Positions 15,021-23,921 of a stretch of DNA of 64,000 nt are shown here, piece by piece (position 1 is the first letter of the stretch; each line of letters starts with the position of its first letter). A program made the position numbers and the translations under genes. Origin of the DNA: a virus. The notes under the pieces were generated by a model. That model was not told the DNA's origin. It did no database searches and was given only the letters and a program-made list of their open reading frames with translations. The stretch spans positions 1-64,000 of IMG/VR virus record IMGVR_UViG_3300024346_000022; one strand, 5' to 3'.

Positions 15021-15206
15021 TCAAAGAGGACTAGTATATGCGAGGCAATCATCACTTACCTGATTGCGAACAACTTCCAGTACATTCATAAACTGGTTCA
15101 TACTTTGACACTCAACGGTTCGTTCGCCACCTTCACTTGAGTAAAGATAAAACTTACGAGCAAGAGTATCAACGACACATCGGGTCAGGACTTCTTCAGC
15201 GGGCAT
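15021..15206 (-). CDS. hypothetical protein, 61 aa
   Basis: A small soluble protein beginning MPAEEVLTRCVVDTLARKFYLY, with three Cys and a helix around NQFMNVLEVVRNQV. It resembles small conserved cyanophage proteins, but I cannot assign a function. It is the first gene behind an exact consensus sigma70 promoter (15235-15263) and ends 4 bases before the antitoxin-like gene, so the two form an early operon that may read into the tRNAs. Confidence 0.65.
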   Translation of the reverse strand: MPAEEVLTRCVVDTLARKFYLYSSEGGERTVECQSMNQFMNVLEVVRNQVSDDCLAYTSPL

Positions 15207-15234
15207 CAGGAGCGGTTTTTTTGATTACCTTGAT

Positions 15235-15263
15235 ATTATAGGGCATTCTGGGGCAGGTGTCAA
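15235..15263 (-). promoter_or_regulatory. consensus sigma70 promoter
   Basis: TTGACA (15258-15263), exactly 17 bases, TATAAT (15235-15240) on the minus strand. The TGA stop of the upstream oxygenase gene lies inside the -35 box. It drives the 61-residue gene, the antitoxin-like gene and possibly the tRNAs. Confidence 0.85.
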
Positions 15264-15799
15264 GGGGTTTTGTGATTTATATTTTTTGTGTACCAAGTTG
15301 CCATAGTATATCTTTTTCCACTCAATATTTCCGTTACACCATGAATATGTTTTGCTCCTGATGTAAAAATCACTAATTTTCCGGGTTTGGGAGTGATACT
15401 ATAATTATAATCTCGGAAATAAGTTTCTCCACCAGTAAAATCATCATTCAAATATAAGACAGAAGAATAATCACGATTTGAAGAATAATGTGGTTTTTGT
15501 GGGTCATCAATCCAAAAATTGTCGGCATGGGGTTCCAATTTCATTCCAATTCCCCAATAAACAAGATTTGTAAATTCGAGGAATATATTTTTTTCCTCAT
15601 AAAATTTCATACAACTATTGATTATTCTTTGATGAATGGTATTTGTCAAATCTTTAATGATTTGATCGTAAGAAGTAACAATTCTACTATCCCAAAATCC
15701 ATTAGACATGTCATTTGGTGAATGACTTTCTTGATAATTTATCAAGAGTTTACATTCATCAAGAGTTATAAAATTATCTTGTTCGAATATTTGTTCCAT
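15260..15799 (-). CDS. 2OG-Fe(II) oxygenase (prolyl-4-hydroxylase-like)
   Basis: 179 residues. The iron triad is visible: HAD at 91-93 (His, Asp) and the distal His in HIHGV (about 153). GKRYTMATWY at 161-170 supplies the Arg that binds 2-oxoglutarate. GGETYFRDY and KPGKLVIFTSG are the usual core strands. Family members hydroxylate proteins or small molecules using O2 and 2-oxoglutarate. Cyanophages commonly carry such genes, and the target is unknown. A second oxygenase lies 5 bases upstream, suggesting co-expression. Collagen-like fibres encoded nearby contain Pro and Lys, but a link is speculative. Confidence 0.9.
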   Translation of the reverse strand: MEQIFEQDNFITLDECKLLINYQESHSPNDMSNGFWDSRIVTSYDQIIKDLTNTIHQRIINSCMKFYEEKNIFLEFTNLVYWGIGMKLEPHADNFWIDDPQKPHYSSNRDYSSVLYLNDDFTGGETYFRDYNYSITPKPGKLVIFTSGAKHIHGVTEILSGKRYTMATWYTKNINHKTP

Positions 15800-15804
15800 A
15801 AAAA

Positions 15805-16401
15805 TTAAGCACTTGTGTCATTCACATAATACCAGGTGACTGCGACCCGCTTTTTACCACTTAATACCTTTTGCCCCGAATGGGGAAAGCACCAATTTGA
15901 TGGGAAAAATAATCCATATCCCGGAGAAGGTTTATATGTTTGATGAGGAAATTCTGTACCTCCACCATCAAAAGAATCATTTAGGTACAAAACAATAGTT
16001 ATGATTCTATGATACTCCTTTGAGTTTGGATCATTTGAAGTATCGTGATGAAAATTATATTCTTGATTTGAATGATATTCCAAGACTTGAATTGATTCTC
16101 TATAACAAGTAGTACTATATCCTGCAGGAACCGGATAGTGCTGAAACATACTGTTAATCGAAATCACTTTTTCTTTATAAGTTAAAAGAGATTCATTAAT
16201 TTTTTGATGAAGAAGTTTGGTTGCGTCGTGTTCTTCATTCATCGTTGTTCCAAGACTTGACCTTACAGATGCATCTATTCTAGATTTTCCATTAGAATCA
16301 AAAACTGTATTTTCTTGAAAAATTAAAGTATCAATATATTCATTAATAATTTTTAGTTCTTCTTCAGTAAGAACTTTAATAGTTTGAATTAAGTCGTTCA
16401 T
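15805..16401 (-). CDS. 2OG-Fe(II) oxygenase, second copy
   Basis: 198 residues. The iron ligands are in HHDT (His118, Asp120) and FPHSG (His174), and the 2-oxoglutarate Arg is in SGKKRVAVTWYY (Arg185). The GGGTEFPHQ and PGYGLFFPS strands are typical of prolyl-4-hydroxylase-like proteins. It is a divergent relative of its downstream neighbour rather than a recent duplicate. Its start is an ATG 36 bases after the tail-fibre chaperone gene, so it probably shares the sigma70 promoter at 17241-17269. Substrate unknown. Confidence 0.9.
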   Translation of the reverse strand: MNDLIQTIKVLTEEELKIINEYIDTLIFQENTVFDSNGKSRIDASVRSSLGTTMNEEHDATKLLHQKINESLLTYKEKVISINSMFQHYPVPAGYSTTCYRESIQVLEYHSNQEYNFHHDTSNDPNSKEYHRIITIVLYLNDSFDGGGTEFPHQTYKPSPGYGLFFPSNWCFPHSGQKVLSGKKRVAVTWYYVNDTSA

Positions 16402-16436
16402 TATGATAAATTATCAAAAATTTAATAGAAATTCTT

Positions 16437-16895
16437 CTATGGAGCAACAGGCCAAACTGGATTTTTGGGGTCTTCGGTGTTTTCTGGCAAATCTCGAAGT
16501 TCCTGACGATAAGATTGCCAAGAGACTTTTTGTTCTTCTGCAAATGGAGCATCAGAAACTTGCGTCCAATCAGATTGAGTGAGTTTTTGATTTCTTAAAG
16601 ACCTCATTTCTTCCCAGTAATCTCTTGATGCTTCTATTGCTTCTTCTCGTGCTTTCTGTTCATCTTCAATTCTTTTCAGTTCATTATTAAAGTCTATAAC
16701 TGCCTGTTGATATATTCCAAGTTCTTCTATTCTTTCATTTGGCGAACCATCTGTATATTCTACTTCTCCCCGAGTATCATACCACTGAACGGCATGAATA
16801 TTTTCAGGAACCCAAGACATATCTTGTTGAATACTTAATAAAAACTCTCCATCAATACCAATTGTTTTATCGGATGGGACAATTGTAATTCTCAT
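16437..16895 (-). CDS. tail fibre assembly chaperone-like protein
   Basis: 152 residues. The C-terminal half carries the signature of phage tail assembly chaperones: LRNQKLTQSDWTQVSDAPF, then WQSYRQELRDLPE, ending in WPVAP. A helical segment with EELGIYQQAVIDFNNELKRIE precedes it, and the N-terminus contains a small WVPENIHAVQWYD domain. Such proteins help fold or trimerise fibre tips. It lies two genes downstream of the collagen-like fibre (17253), its likely client, with only the Cys-rich 109-residue gene between them. Confidence 0.82.
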   Translation of the reverse strand: MRITIVPSDKTIGIDGEFLLSIQQDMSWVPENIHAVQWYDTRGEVEYTDGSPNERIEELGIYQQAVIDFNNELKRIEDEQKAREEAIEASRDYWEEMRSLRNQKLTQSDWTQVSDAPFAEEQKVSWQSYRQELRDLPENTEDPKNPVWPVAP

Positions 16896-17224
16896 TATTC
16901 TTTACCTTCTTCTAACATATTTAGAGTAGTGATTTGTGCCGGGATAATTCCTTGCCGAAGTGCCTGAATGTAAAGTTGTTGATTTTGTTGATTTGCTTTC
17001 ACAACTTCATTCCTGAAAGACTCAACAGCAGCACCAGTTTGATTAGATTTTTGTGCTATCTCCACTGCCATAATAGGCATCCAAGTTACGGCACATCCCC
17101 ATTCATCTACTGGTTCTCCGGTATTTGGGTTTGTTCCTCGCATTTGAGTAAACCAAGAACATTTAAGTCCTATACAATCTTTTTTAATAAGAGGGCAGAA
17201 ATCGCCTGGTTTTATTTGTGCCAT
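16895..17224 (-). CDS. hypothetical Cys-containing protein, 109 aa
   Basis: Four Cys in the N-terminal half (CPLIKKDC, LKCSW, WGCAV) suggest a small metal-binding or disulfide knot. The C-terminal half is helical and Gln-rich (VVKANQQNQQLYIQALRQG). The family is often found beside cyanophage fibre genes, but I know of no function. It overlaps the chaperone gene by one base and is the first gene after a strong sigma70-like promoter placed within the end of the fibre gene, so it can be expressed independently of the fibre. Confidence 0.7.
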   Translation of the reverse strand: MAQIKPGDFCPLIKKDCIGLKCSWFTQMRGTNPNTGEPVDEWGCAVTWMPIMAVEIAQKSNQTGAAVESFRNEVVKANQQNQQLYIQALRQGIIPAQITTLNMLEEGKE

Positions 17225-17240
17225 GGTTAATTAAAATTAT

Positions 17241-17269
17241 ATTATAGCACAATTAATTCTTTCTGGCAA
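17241..17269 (-). promoter_or_regulatory. strong sigma70-type promoter
   Basis: TTGCCA (17264-17269), 17 bases, TATAAT (17241-17246) on the minus strand. The -35 lies in the last codons of the collagen-like fibre gene. It drives the 109-residue gene, the chaperone and probably both oxygenases. Confidence 0.75.
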
Positions 17270-20240
17270 GAATTATATTAATATATTGAACATCAAAAGA
17301 CATGGAGGTTCCGGAGAAAGAACCAGACCAAGTTGGGTTGGTGAAGCCGTGCGTGTGTGAACCGCCGCCGGCAGGAAGGTTTGTGGATGTCTGCGGAGAT
17401 CGCGTCCCATAGTTACCTTGTGTTTTAGCTGTAAATTTTGGCGGATCTGGATCATCGGCACCAGCACTTCCGATGGTTTCCAGAGTCAGTGTGTGAGTGT
17501 GATTCGGGATCTCCGTCGCACCCAGCGTCCATGCACTTACAGCGCCGCTAGTGTTGGTGCCGGAAACAGTACCCGAAGGAGTTCTAGTAGAAGCAAATGC
17601 AGTTGTAAAATTCAAACTACCACCAGAAGTGCCACCATTAGTTCCAGCAGTTCCAGATACAACTCTTAATGCCTTGTTATCTTGTGTCTCGACTCTTGTC
17701 CATCCACTTGGTGCTAGTGCCTGATAGAAGAGTAATGTAACTCCAGTTGCAAAACTTTCTGATCCGGCACCAGGAGGACCAGGAGGACCAGTAACACTTG
17801 GTCCAGGAGGACCAGTAACACTTGGACCCGGAGGACCCGGAGGACCAGTAACACTTGGACCCGGAGGACCAGTAACACTTGGACCCGGAGGACCAGTAAC
17901 ACTTGAACCTTGAGTACCCTGAGTACCCTGAGTACCTTGACCGGCATTTTGTCCCGATATTCCCTGAGTACCTTGGCGACCCTGAAGACCTTGAGTACCC
18001 TGAGTACCTTGACCGGAATTTTGTCCTGCTATACCTTGAGTACCTTGAGTACCAGTACCTTGAGTACCCTGAAGACCCTGAGTACCCTGAGTACCTTGAC
18101 CGGCATTTTGTCCCGATATTCCCTGAGTACCTTGGCGACCCTGAAGACCCTGAGTACCCTGAGTACCCTGAGTACCTTGACCGGCATTTTGTCCCGATAT
18201 TCCCTGAGTACCTTGAGTACCAGTACCTTGAGTACCCTGAAGACCCTGAGTACCTTGAGTACCTTGACCGGCATTTTGTCCCGCTATTCCCTGAAGACCC
18301 TGAGTGCCTTGGCGACCCTGAAGACCTTGAGTACCCTGAGTACCTTGACCGGCATTTTGTCCTGCTATACCTTGAGTACCCTGAAGACCCTGAGTACCCT
18401 GAAGACCCTGAGTACCCTGAGTACCTTGACCGGCATTTTGTCCTGCTATACCTTGAGTACCCTGAAGACCCTGAGTACCCTGAGTACCTTGAGTACCTTG
18501 ACCGGCATTTTGTCCCGCTATTCCCTGAAGACCCTGAGTACCTTGGCGACCCTGAAGACCTTGAGTACCTTGAGTACCCTGAAGACCTTGAGTACCCTGA
18601 GTACCTTGAAGACCTTGAAGACCGGCAGCAAATGGAGTGGTCCAACTTACTCCAACACCAGTAGAAATGAGGACACTACCACCAGCACCTACATTTCCAT
18701 AAAAATCTTTCAGTGATGAACTTAATCCGACAGTTCCACCAACGTTTAGATTTTTTTCAATTCCAACACCACCTTCGGTAACAATCGATCCGGTATCCTT
18801 ACTAATAGATTGAGTTATGTCATTTACATAAACGGCATCATTAATCTGAGTTGTACCGGCACTGGAATCTAAAATAAGATTTCCAACAATAGTTTCAATA
18901 TTATTTTCGTATATTTTAATGTTGTCGAATGTTCCAACTCCAGTCACATTTAAGTCATTAACATTAACCTGAGAATTAAAAGTTCCTACTCCGGATACAT
19001 TTAGATTTTGAGTTCCAATTCTTGTAACATCAATTTCGCCGCCATTTATATCAACAGTTGAAAAGGTTGATACTCCAGTTGCATTTAATCTATTCAGAGT
19101 GGTAATTCCAGTTATACCCAAATCACTATTGATATTAACTTTCTGTAAAAATGTTGATACTCCAGTTACATAAAGTTGAGATACATTAAGTTCACCCACA
19201 AACTTAGTTGCGGTTACGATTCCAGTAAAGAATGCACTTGTTCCGGTAACAAATCCAATCGTCGTAACTCCGGTGACCTGAAGATTTCTGGTGGTCGTTG
19301 TTCCCGATACCGCAAGAGTTAAAGTTGTTGTAACACCGGTTACATTAAGATTATCAATCGTTGTTCCGCCCTTAAAACTAGATATCCCCAAGACATCCAG
19401 CAATACTTTTGGTTGAGTGCTTCCAATACCTATACGATTATTAACTTCATCAAATACAAAATTAGAAGCACCACCAACCAATCCAACATTATTATGAAAT
19501 TGAATATTTTGATATGTACCACCTGCCCCTGCTCTAATTGTGCCTTGATCTACCCAAGTCAATCCACCAAAATTATTTTTTACTAAAAGTTGAGTATTAC
19601 TTCCTGGTTGATTAGTAAAATCATAAATTGTTCCGGTAAGTCTAAGATCTCCTTGAAGATGAAGTTCTTGTGTTGGGTTCGTAGTACCAATTCCGACAGA
19701 ACCAACACCAGTTGTGGTAATTACGGTTCCACCGGCACCTACAATAATTCTATCTCCTGCAGTTAATAATCCATTAGATGAGTCAAACTTTAATTTTGTG
19801 GATGTTGAAAATTCATTTGCCGTGTTAAATATTATTTCTTGATTATTTCCTGGAGCAAATACAGTAATATCAACATTTGTCGCAGGAGAAGAATCTAAAT
19901 TTAAATATCCCTTTGCAGTAATTGCCACTCCAATCAAGTTTAGTTGAGTAGTACTACTCAATCCTCCTACGAGACTCCCTTCATTAAAAATACTGATAGT
20001 TCCCGGAATAATTCCACCTTGATTTGGAATCCAATATCTTTCTCCGGAAGTACTTCCCTCAACAGAAACCATAATAAACTGTTGCCCTACAGGAACAGGT
20101 TTTGCGGATACTGATGACGGTCCAACTAAAGGATCGCCAAGATTCGGTTCTGCATTTTCAATAGATAAGTACCTATATCTATCTGATGTTAATTCAGATT
20201 GGCGTGTTAATTTACTGCGTCCAGAAAGATACTTTGGCAT
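17253..20240 (-). CDS. collagen-like tail fibre protein
   Basis: 995 residues. The N-terminal half has beta-structured fibre repeats (VGIGTTNPTQELHLQG and TGVTT motifs). A long Gly-X-Y collagen-like stretch follows (GTQ, GLQ, then GPP GPS with VT breaks), about 290 residues. The C-terminal tip is collar-like: FYQALAPSGWTRVE, IPNHTHTLT, GGSHTHGF. The collagen part should form a rigid triple helix carrying a receptor-binding tip. Gene order (beta-helix protein, small structural protein, collagen fibre) is repeated at 61.4-51.3 kb. A chaperone-like gene lies downstream. Confidence 0.9.
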   Translation of the reverse strand: MPKYLSGRSKLTRQSELTSDRYRYLSIENAEPNLGDPLVGPSSVSAKPVPVGQQFIMVSVEGSTSGERYWIPNQGGIIPGTISIFNEGSLVGGLSSTTQLNLIGVAITAKGYLNLDSSPATNVDITVFAPGNNQEIIFNTANEFSTSTKLKFDSSNGLLTAGDRIIVGAGGTVITTTGVGSVGIGTTNPTQELHLQGDLRLTGTIYDFTNQPGSNTQLLVKNNFGGLTWVDQGTIRAGAGGTYQNIQFHNNVGLVGGASNFVFDEVNNRIGIGSTQPKVLLDVLGISSFKGGTTIDNLNVTGVTTTLTLAVSGTTTTRNLQVTGVTTIGFVTGTSAFFTGIVTATKFVGELNVSQLYVTGVSTFLQKVNINSDLGITGITTLNRLNATGVSTFSTVDINGGEIDVTRIGTQNLNVSGVGTFNSQVNVNDLNVTGVGTFDNIKIYENNIETIVGNLILDSSAGTTQINDAVYVNDITQSISKDTGSIVTEGGVGIEKNLNVGGTVGLSSSLKDFYGNVGAGGSVLISTGVGVSWTTPFAAGLQGLQGTQGTQGLQGTQGTQGLQGRQGTQGLQGIAGQNAGQGTQGTQGTQGLQGTQGIAGQNAGQGTQGTQGLQGTQGLQGTQGIAGQNAGQGTQGTQGLQGRQGTQGLQGIAGQNAGQGTQGTQGLQGTQGTGTQGTQGISGQNAGQGTQGTQGTQGLQGRQGTQGISGQNAGQGTQGTQGLQGTQGTGTQGTQGIAGQNSGQGTQGTQGLQGRQGTQGISGQNAGQGTQGTQGTQGSSVTGPPGPSVTGPPGPSVTGPPGPPGPSVTGPPGPSVTGPPGPPGAGSESFATGVTLLFYQALAPSGWTRVETQDNKALRVVSGTAGTNGGTSGGSLNFTTAFASTRTPSGTVSGTNTSGAVSAWTLGATEIPNHTHTLTLETIGSAGADDPDPPKFTAKTQGNYGTRSPQTSTNLPAGGGSHTHGFTNPTWSGSFSGTSMSFDVQYINIILARKN
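17770..18630 (-). repeat. collagen-like GXY-coding tandem repeats
   Basis: Nine-base units encoding Gly-Thr-Gln and Gly-Leu-Gln, interrupted every 20-60 bases by an AGQNAGQ or SGQNAGQ spacer, then GPP-GPS units. The period keeps all other frames open, which creates long false ORFs. Confidence 0.9.
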
Positions 20241-20242
20241 AA

Positions 20243-20917
20243 TTAGGTTGTACTATTTTCCAGAATGCTGCAAATAAATTCCATCTGAAGTGGTCCTACC
20301 AAACCACCACTTACATATGTATGGGGAATTCCAGAGGATATCCCTGCGTTAGTTACAAAGGTTTTAGAGGTTCCCACACTTCCGATAATATTATCTATGG
20401 TGAAAGATTGCTGTGGAGATGGAAAAATTGTAGTAGTAATTCCATAATTTCCACCAGCACAAGCAAATGAAAGTCCACTCATCGTGACTTCATCACCGAT
20501 ATTAAAGTTGTGAGGAGTGACAGTTACAATTGTTGTGATTCCAGTAGTATCAGTATATTGGCAAGTTGAAACCGCCACAATTCCCGATTGTGTTCCTTTA
20601 ATTAATATGGAGTCAGTAACAATAGCGGTTCTTTCTAATACCAATCTACCGTCAATAATTACGAGAGAATCATTTGGTGGAATTTCAGCATTCTTTATAA
20701 TTCTATTATTTCTCGTGTTCCCAAAAGTTCTCTGAGAAGTGCTCTTTCTTCGGTGTGTGAAAGTAACTGTTGGATAAGTATTCCCAATCGCAACATTAGA
20801 TACTTGAGCATAAAGTACAATAGCAGAAACACCAGTAGGTGCCGTATATACAGTCTGCTCTCCTGGAGCAACTGGAACTGCAATTGTCAAAAATTTATTA
20901 AGTGGTGCGACTGCCAT
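20243..20917 (-). CDS. virion structural protein, 224 aa
   Basis: Beta-rich protein. The first ~115 residues (LNKFLTIAVPVAPGEQTVYTAPTG, then TVTFTHRRK and GRLVLERTAIVT) and the last 15 (MEFICSILE) align by eye with the whole 115-residue protein at 57032. A block of about 95 residues (VTPHNFNIGDEVTMSG and onward) is inserted in this copy and resembles repeats in the 1849-residue protein. It is probably an adaptor or short fibre component between the beta-helix protein and the collagen-like fibre. Starts from ATG 4 bases after the upstream gene. Confidence 0.8.
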   Translation of the reverse strand: MAVAPLNKFLTIAVPVAPGEQTVYTAPTGVSAIVLYAQVSNVAIGNTYPTVTFTHRRKSTSQRTFGNTRNNRIIKNAEIPPNDSLVIIDGRLVLERTAIVTDSILIKGTQSGIVAVSTCQYTDTTGITTIVTVTPHNFNIGDEVTMSGLSFACAGGNYGITTTIFPSPQQSFTIDNIIGSVGTSKTFVTNAGISSGIPHTYVSGGLVGPLQMEFICSILENSTT

Positions 20918-20920
20918 ATT

Positions 20921-23443
20921 TTACCTCAATGCTAGAATTAATGGTGTAACTTCTGCTTGTATTGCCTTACTGAAATCTCTTCCCCTAATTGTAGATGTTG
21001 GTTGATTGATTTGGAAACCTTCACCTATATCAAAATTACCTTTTTGGTCGGTACTTGTAAATGGAATTTGTGCTCCGTCTAAAGCAACAATTTCGTTTGC
21101 CTTAATTGGAACACCCCCAGTAAAGGGTGTTGCTGTATTTATATTAGTACCAGTTCCAATATATTCAAAAGAGTGTGAACTTGTTAAAATTCTACTGATT
21201 CTTCTAAAAGAAACTTGTTCTGTACCAAATAATTGATATGGAATAAATTCGGTAAATGTAACTGTTGTAATACCCGCAGAATTTTCCGTTGCGGAATCAA
21301 CAGCATAATAAATGGGTCTTGTAACCACTTCTGCGGTTGCTTTACCTGGTCTTGGTTCACCATCAATAAAAACTTCTAGGTTTTGTGTTGCCAGATAATT
21401 TCTTCCACTATTTACAACATCAATAGCAGTGATTGCACCGGTAACTGGATCGACGGTTGGACTTAACTCTGCAATAATACCCTGTGGTCCTTTTGGTTGT
21501 TGAGAATTATCAGAACTGTCACGAATAATAACAGTTGGTGGGGCGGCAGCACTGTAATCACTTCCGCCATATGAAACTCTAACTTCCTGAACCTCAACCA
21601 TAGGTTGTTGAATTATACCACTACCAACAGCATCTGGATAATTACTTAAGTTTATCTTGAAGAATAGTGTTTGACCGTCATAAGGTCTTCTTGTGTTTCC
21701 TATACCCGTAAAAGTAACAATATCACTACCAGCATCAACACCCGTTTGTCCTCTATTTGGAGGATAAGTACCTACAGTTCCTGTAAATTCTGTGGAACCA
21801 ATTCCAACTGCTTTTAAACCATAATTACCAAAAGAAGAGTTGGAGTTTGTTAAATCACAAGATCCTCCAGTATCACAATAAATTCCAATATCACAGTTAA
21901 TTGTGAAAATAGAAACTAACTGAGCGTAACCATTATTTGTAATTGAAACGCCAATACCATTTTCATTATATTGAGTGAATGAATCACACACCATACACTT
22001 CAAATCATTACCTGGTGTAGAGGCAGTGGCATGATTTCCATTTATTTTCATACCAATACTGCCCGTCATAAAGTTGGTACAGTTTCTAATATATGGACTT
22101 CTCCATCTATTAGTCGGTCCTTCATTCGCTGGTCCTGGAGCAATATACCCAGAAACGGCATAATCTGCAGGATTAGTTGGAGGGAATGCTACGGCACCAC
22201 AACCGGTATGTGCAATAGAAACACTCGATCCTGCAAAGTTTATGTTTTCAATCAGACATCCTCTTCTGACATGGAAAACATCTTTAGTAACATTAAGAGG
22301 TCTAATCGTAACAAGTCTCAAATCTTGCCCCGTGACTGTAACATCAGTACGAAGACCAATTGGATTATTTTCGGTATAAACTCCTGGTCGAATCACAATT
22401 GTATCTCCAGGTTCTGCTACTGCCGCAGCACCACCTACAGTTGATTTTGCGTCACCTTCAAGTAAACCAGTGTTCGTGTCATTACCATCTTTAGTGACCC
22501 AAATTGTATTTTGAGTCTCAACTCCAGCAGGTCTCCAAGATACTCCAGTTCCTACAGATGATAATCTATAGTCAAATTTACCAGTAGCAGTACTGTTGTT
22601 TACATCTATTAAAGATGAATTAAGTTCAACTGTCCCATCAAAAACAGAAGTTCCATCAACATCTAAATTTGCTTGAACATTTACTATATTAGTTGCAGAA
22701 TCAAGATTTAAGTTTCCAGTTGCAGTATCAATAGTATTATCATTAGCACCATCAGCAATTCTAATTTCTCCAATATGTGCATCAGAGAATGGCAATGCGG
22801 AAGTTCCCAAATACGCCCCCTCATCAGAGTCTGGTACAATACCAGTATCAACGGTTACTAATCCTCCCAATCTTGAAGTTAAATCAACATCTAAAGTTGC
22901 ATTTAAGGTAGTAGCACCATCTACATTTAGAGTTGTATCTAAATCTGTGGCACCTTTTACATTAAGTGTTGTTTGTAATGTAGTAGCACCATCTACATTT
23001 AGAGTATCGTTGAGAGTAGTTGCACCATCAACATCTAGAGTAGAATCAAATTCAACTTCATCTACAACATGGAGATCTCCATTTACATCTAATTTAAATG
23101 CTGGAATAGTAAGTCCAATACCAACAAATCCCAAAGAAGTAACAACAAGATCTTGTCCAGTACCTCCGACTTGAAATCTCTCAAAAACTACCGAAGTTCC
23201 TATACCAACATTAGTCAGTCTATAAATTGATGCAGAACTACCAGCACCAGCAAATCCCCATAAGTCTTGTGTACGAATGTCCGCAATCCAATTTGGATTA
23301 TCAGAATTAACGACAGGTACTAAAGTATCTGTTCCTACACCGAGACTATTTGTCTGAACAAAATTTATAGCTGCAAATGCTTGTGCTAAATCATCTGTTG
23401 GTATGAATACTCCCTGGTCCTGAACATAAAAATAATTTGGCAT
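20921..23443 (-). CDS. virion structural protein with beta-helix (pectin-lyase-like) domain
   Basis: 840 residues. The N-terminus (YFYVQDQGVFIPTDDLAQAF) is followed by repeats of LNVDGATTL (residues about 145-185), then a right-handed beta-helix module starting WVTKDGNDTNTGLLEGDAK with PGDTIVIRPGVYTENN. The C-terminus (FTSTDQKGNFDIGEGFQIN, then PLILAL) is shared with the 1334-residue protein at 57383. Such modules in phages shape tailspikes that bind or cleave glycans. No catalytic residues can be claimed. A late promoter CATAAATA precedes it. Confidence 0.85.
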   Translation of the reverse strand: MPNYFYVQDQGVFIPTDDLAQAFAAINFVQTNSLGVGTDTLVPVVNSDNPNWIADIRTQDLWGFAGAGSSASIYRLTNVGIGTSVVFERFQVGGTGQDLVVTSLGFVGIGLTIPAFKLDVNGDLHVVDEVEFDSTLDVDGATTLNDTLNVDGATTLQTTLNVKGATDLDTTLNVDGATTLNATLDVDLTSRLGGLVTVDTGIVPDSDEGAYLGTSALPFSDAHIGEIRIADGANDNTIDTATGNLNLDSATNIVNVQANLDVDGTSVFDGTVELNSSLIDVNNSTATGKFDYRLSSVGTGVSWRPAGVETQNTIWVTKDGNDTNTGLLEGDAKSTVGGAAAVAEPGDTIVIRPGVYTENNPIGLRTDVTVTGQDLRLVTIRPLNVTKDVFHVRRGCLIENINFAGSSVSIAHTGCGAVAFPPTNPADYAVSGYIAPGPANEGPTNRWRSPYIRNCTNFMTGSIGMKINGNHATASTPGNDLKCMVCDSFTQYNENGIGVSITNNGYAQLVSIFTINCDIGIYCDTGGSCDLTNSNSSFGNYGLKAVGIGSTEFTGTVGTYPPNRGQTGVDAGSDIVTFTGIGNTRRPYDGQTLFFKINLSNYPDAVGSGIIQQPMVEVQEVRVSYGGSDYSAAAPPTVIIRDSSDNSQQPKGPQGIIAELSPTVDPVTGAITAIDVVNSGRNYLATQNLEVFIDGEPRPGKATAEVVTRPIYYAVDSATENSAGITTVTFTEFIPYQLFGTEQVSFRRISRILTSSHSFEYIGTGTNINTATPFTGGVPIKANEIVALDGAQIPFTSTDQKGNFDIGEGFQINQPTSTIRGRDFSKAIQAEVTPLILALR

Positions 23444-23464
23444 CGTAATTGTTTATGTTAAAAA

Positions 23465-23472
23465 TATTTATG
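23465..23472 (-). promoter_or_regulatory. late promoter element CATAAATA
   Basis: NATAAATA-type element 22 bases before the ATG of the 840-residue structural gene, in the 40-base gap after the gene at 23484. Confidence 0.6.
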
Positions 23473-23483
23473 GATCATAATTA

Positions 23484-23918
23484 TTATTCCGGATAAATTG
23501 GAACACCTTCATCCAAAATGAAAATTCCATCCGAATATGTGGAAAGTCCTACGATTGTACCAAATCCGCAGCATGGAGAAGCACCATCGACAATAAGAGG
23601 GATCCAACGAATTCCATTAACATCTCGGGACAGTTGATATCCATTTCTTCCAGGAACATTTACCGAATCATAAATGTTTTCATCTATTTTAACACTTCCC
23701 GCAACATCCAATCTTTGTTGTGGTTGGGTAGTACCAATTCCAATCCTACCATTTACAATTATATTTTCTCTAACATCTAGATTGTCTAAAAATATATTTA
23801 ATAAATCTTCTGGTATCTTATATGTAATATCAAATTCTAAATCTTTCTCAGTTACAAACTCTATTTCATCAGAAACAAAATACTTTTTGGCGTAGGTGAA
23901 TGTACTAAATGCTGCCAT
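23484..23918 (-). CDS. virion structural protein, 144 aa
   Basis: The C-terminal two-thirds carry the fibre signature GRIGIGTTQPQQRLDVAGSVKI followed by a segment (GYQLSRDVNGIRWIPL) also found in the larger fibres. The N-terminus (STFTYAKKYFVSDEIEFVTEKDLEF) is probably the attachment part. A late structural protein of the baseplate/fibre block. Starts 3 bases after the 236-residue gene. Confidence 0.75.
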   Translation of the reverse strand: MAAFSTFTYAKKYFVSDEIEFVTEKDLEFDITYKIPEDLLNIFLDNLDVRENIIVNGRIGIGTTQPQQRLDVAGSVKIDENIYDSVNVPGRNGYQLSRDVNGIRWIPLIVDGASPCCGFGTIVGLSTYSDGIFILDEGVPIYPE

Positions 23919-23921
23919 TTT

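Noticed and set aside
17770-18630. Regular repeat-spacer pattern that looks CRISPR-like
   Set aside because: The spacers are also repetitive and all units are multiples of 3 bases coding Gly-X-Y.
17677-18716. Long open frames on both strands with Ser/Arg/Tyr, Leu/Thr/Ser or Glu/Tyr/Pro repeats
   Set aside because: They are out-of-frame or antisense readings of the collagen-like repeat, whose 9-base period keeps all frames open.
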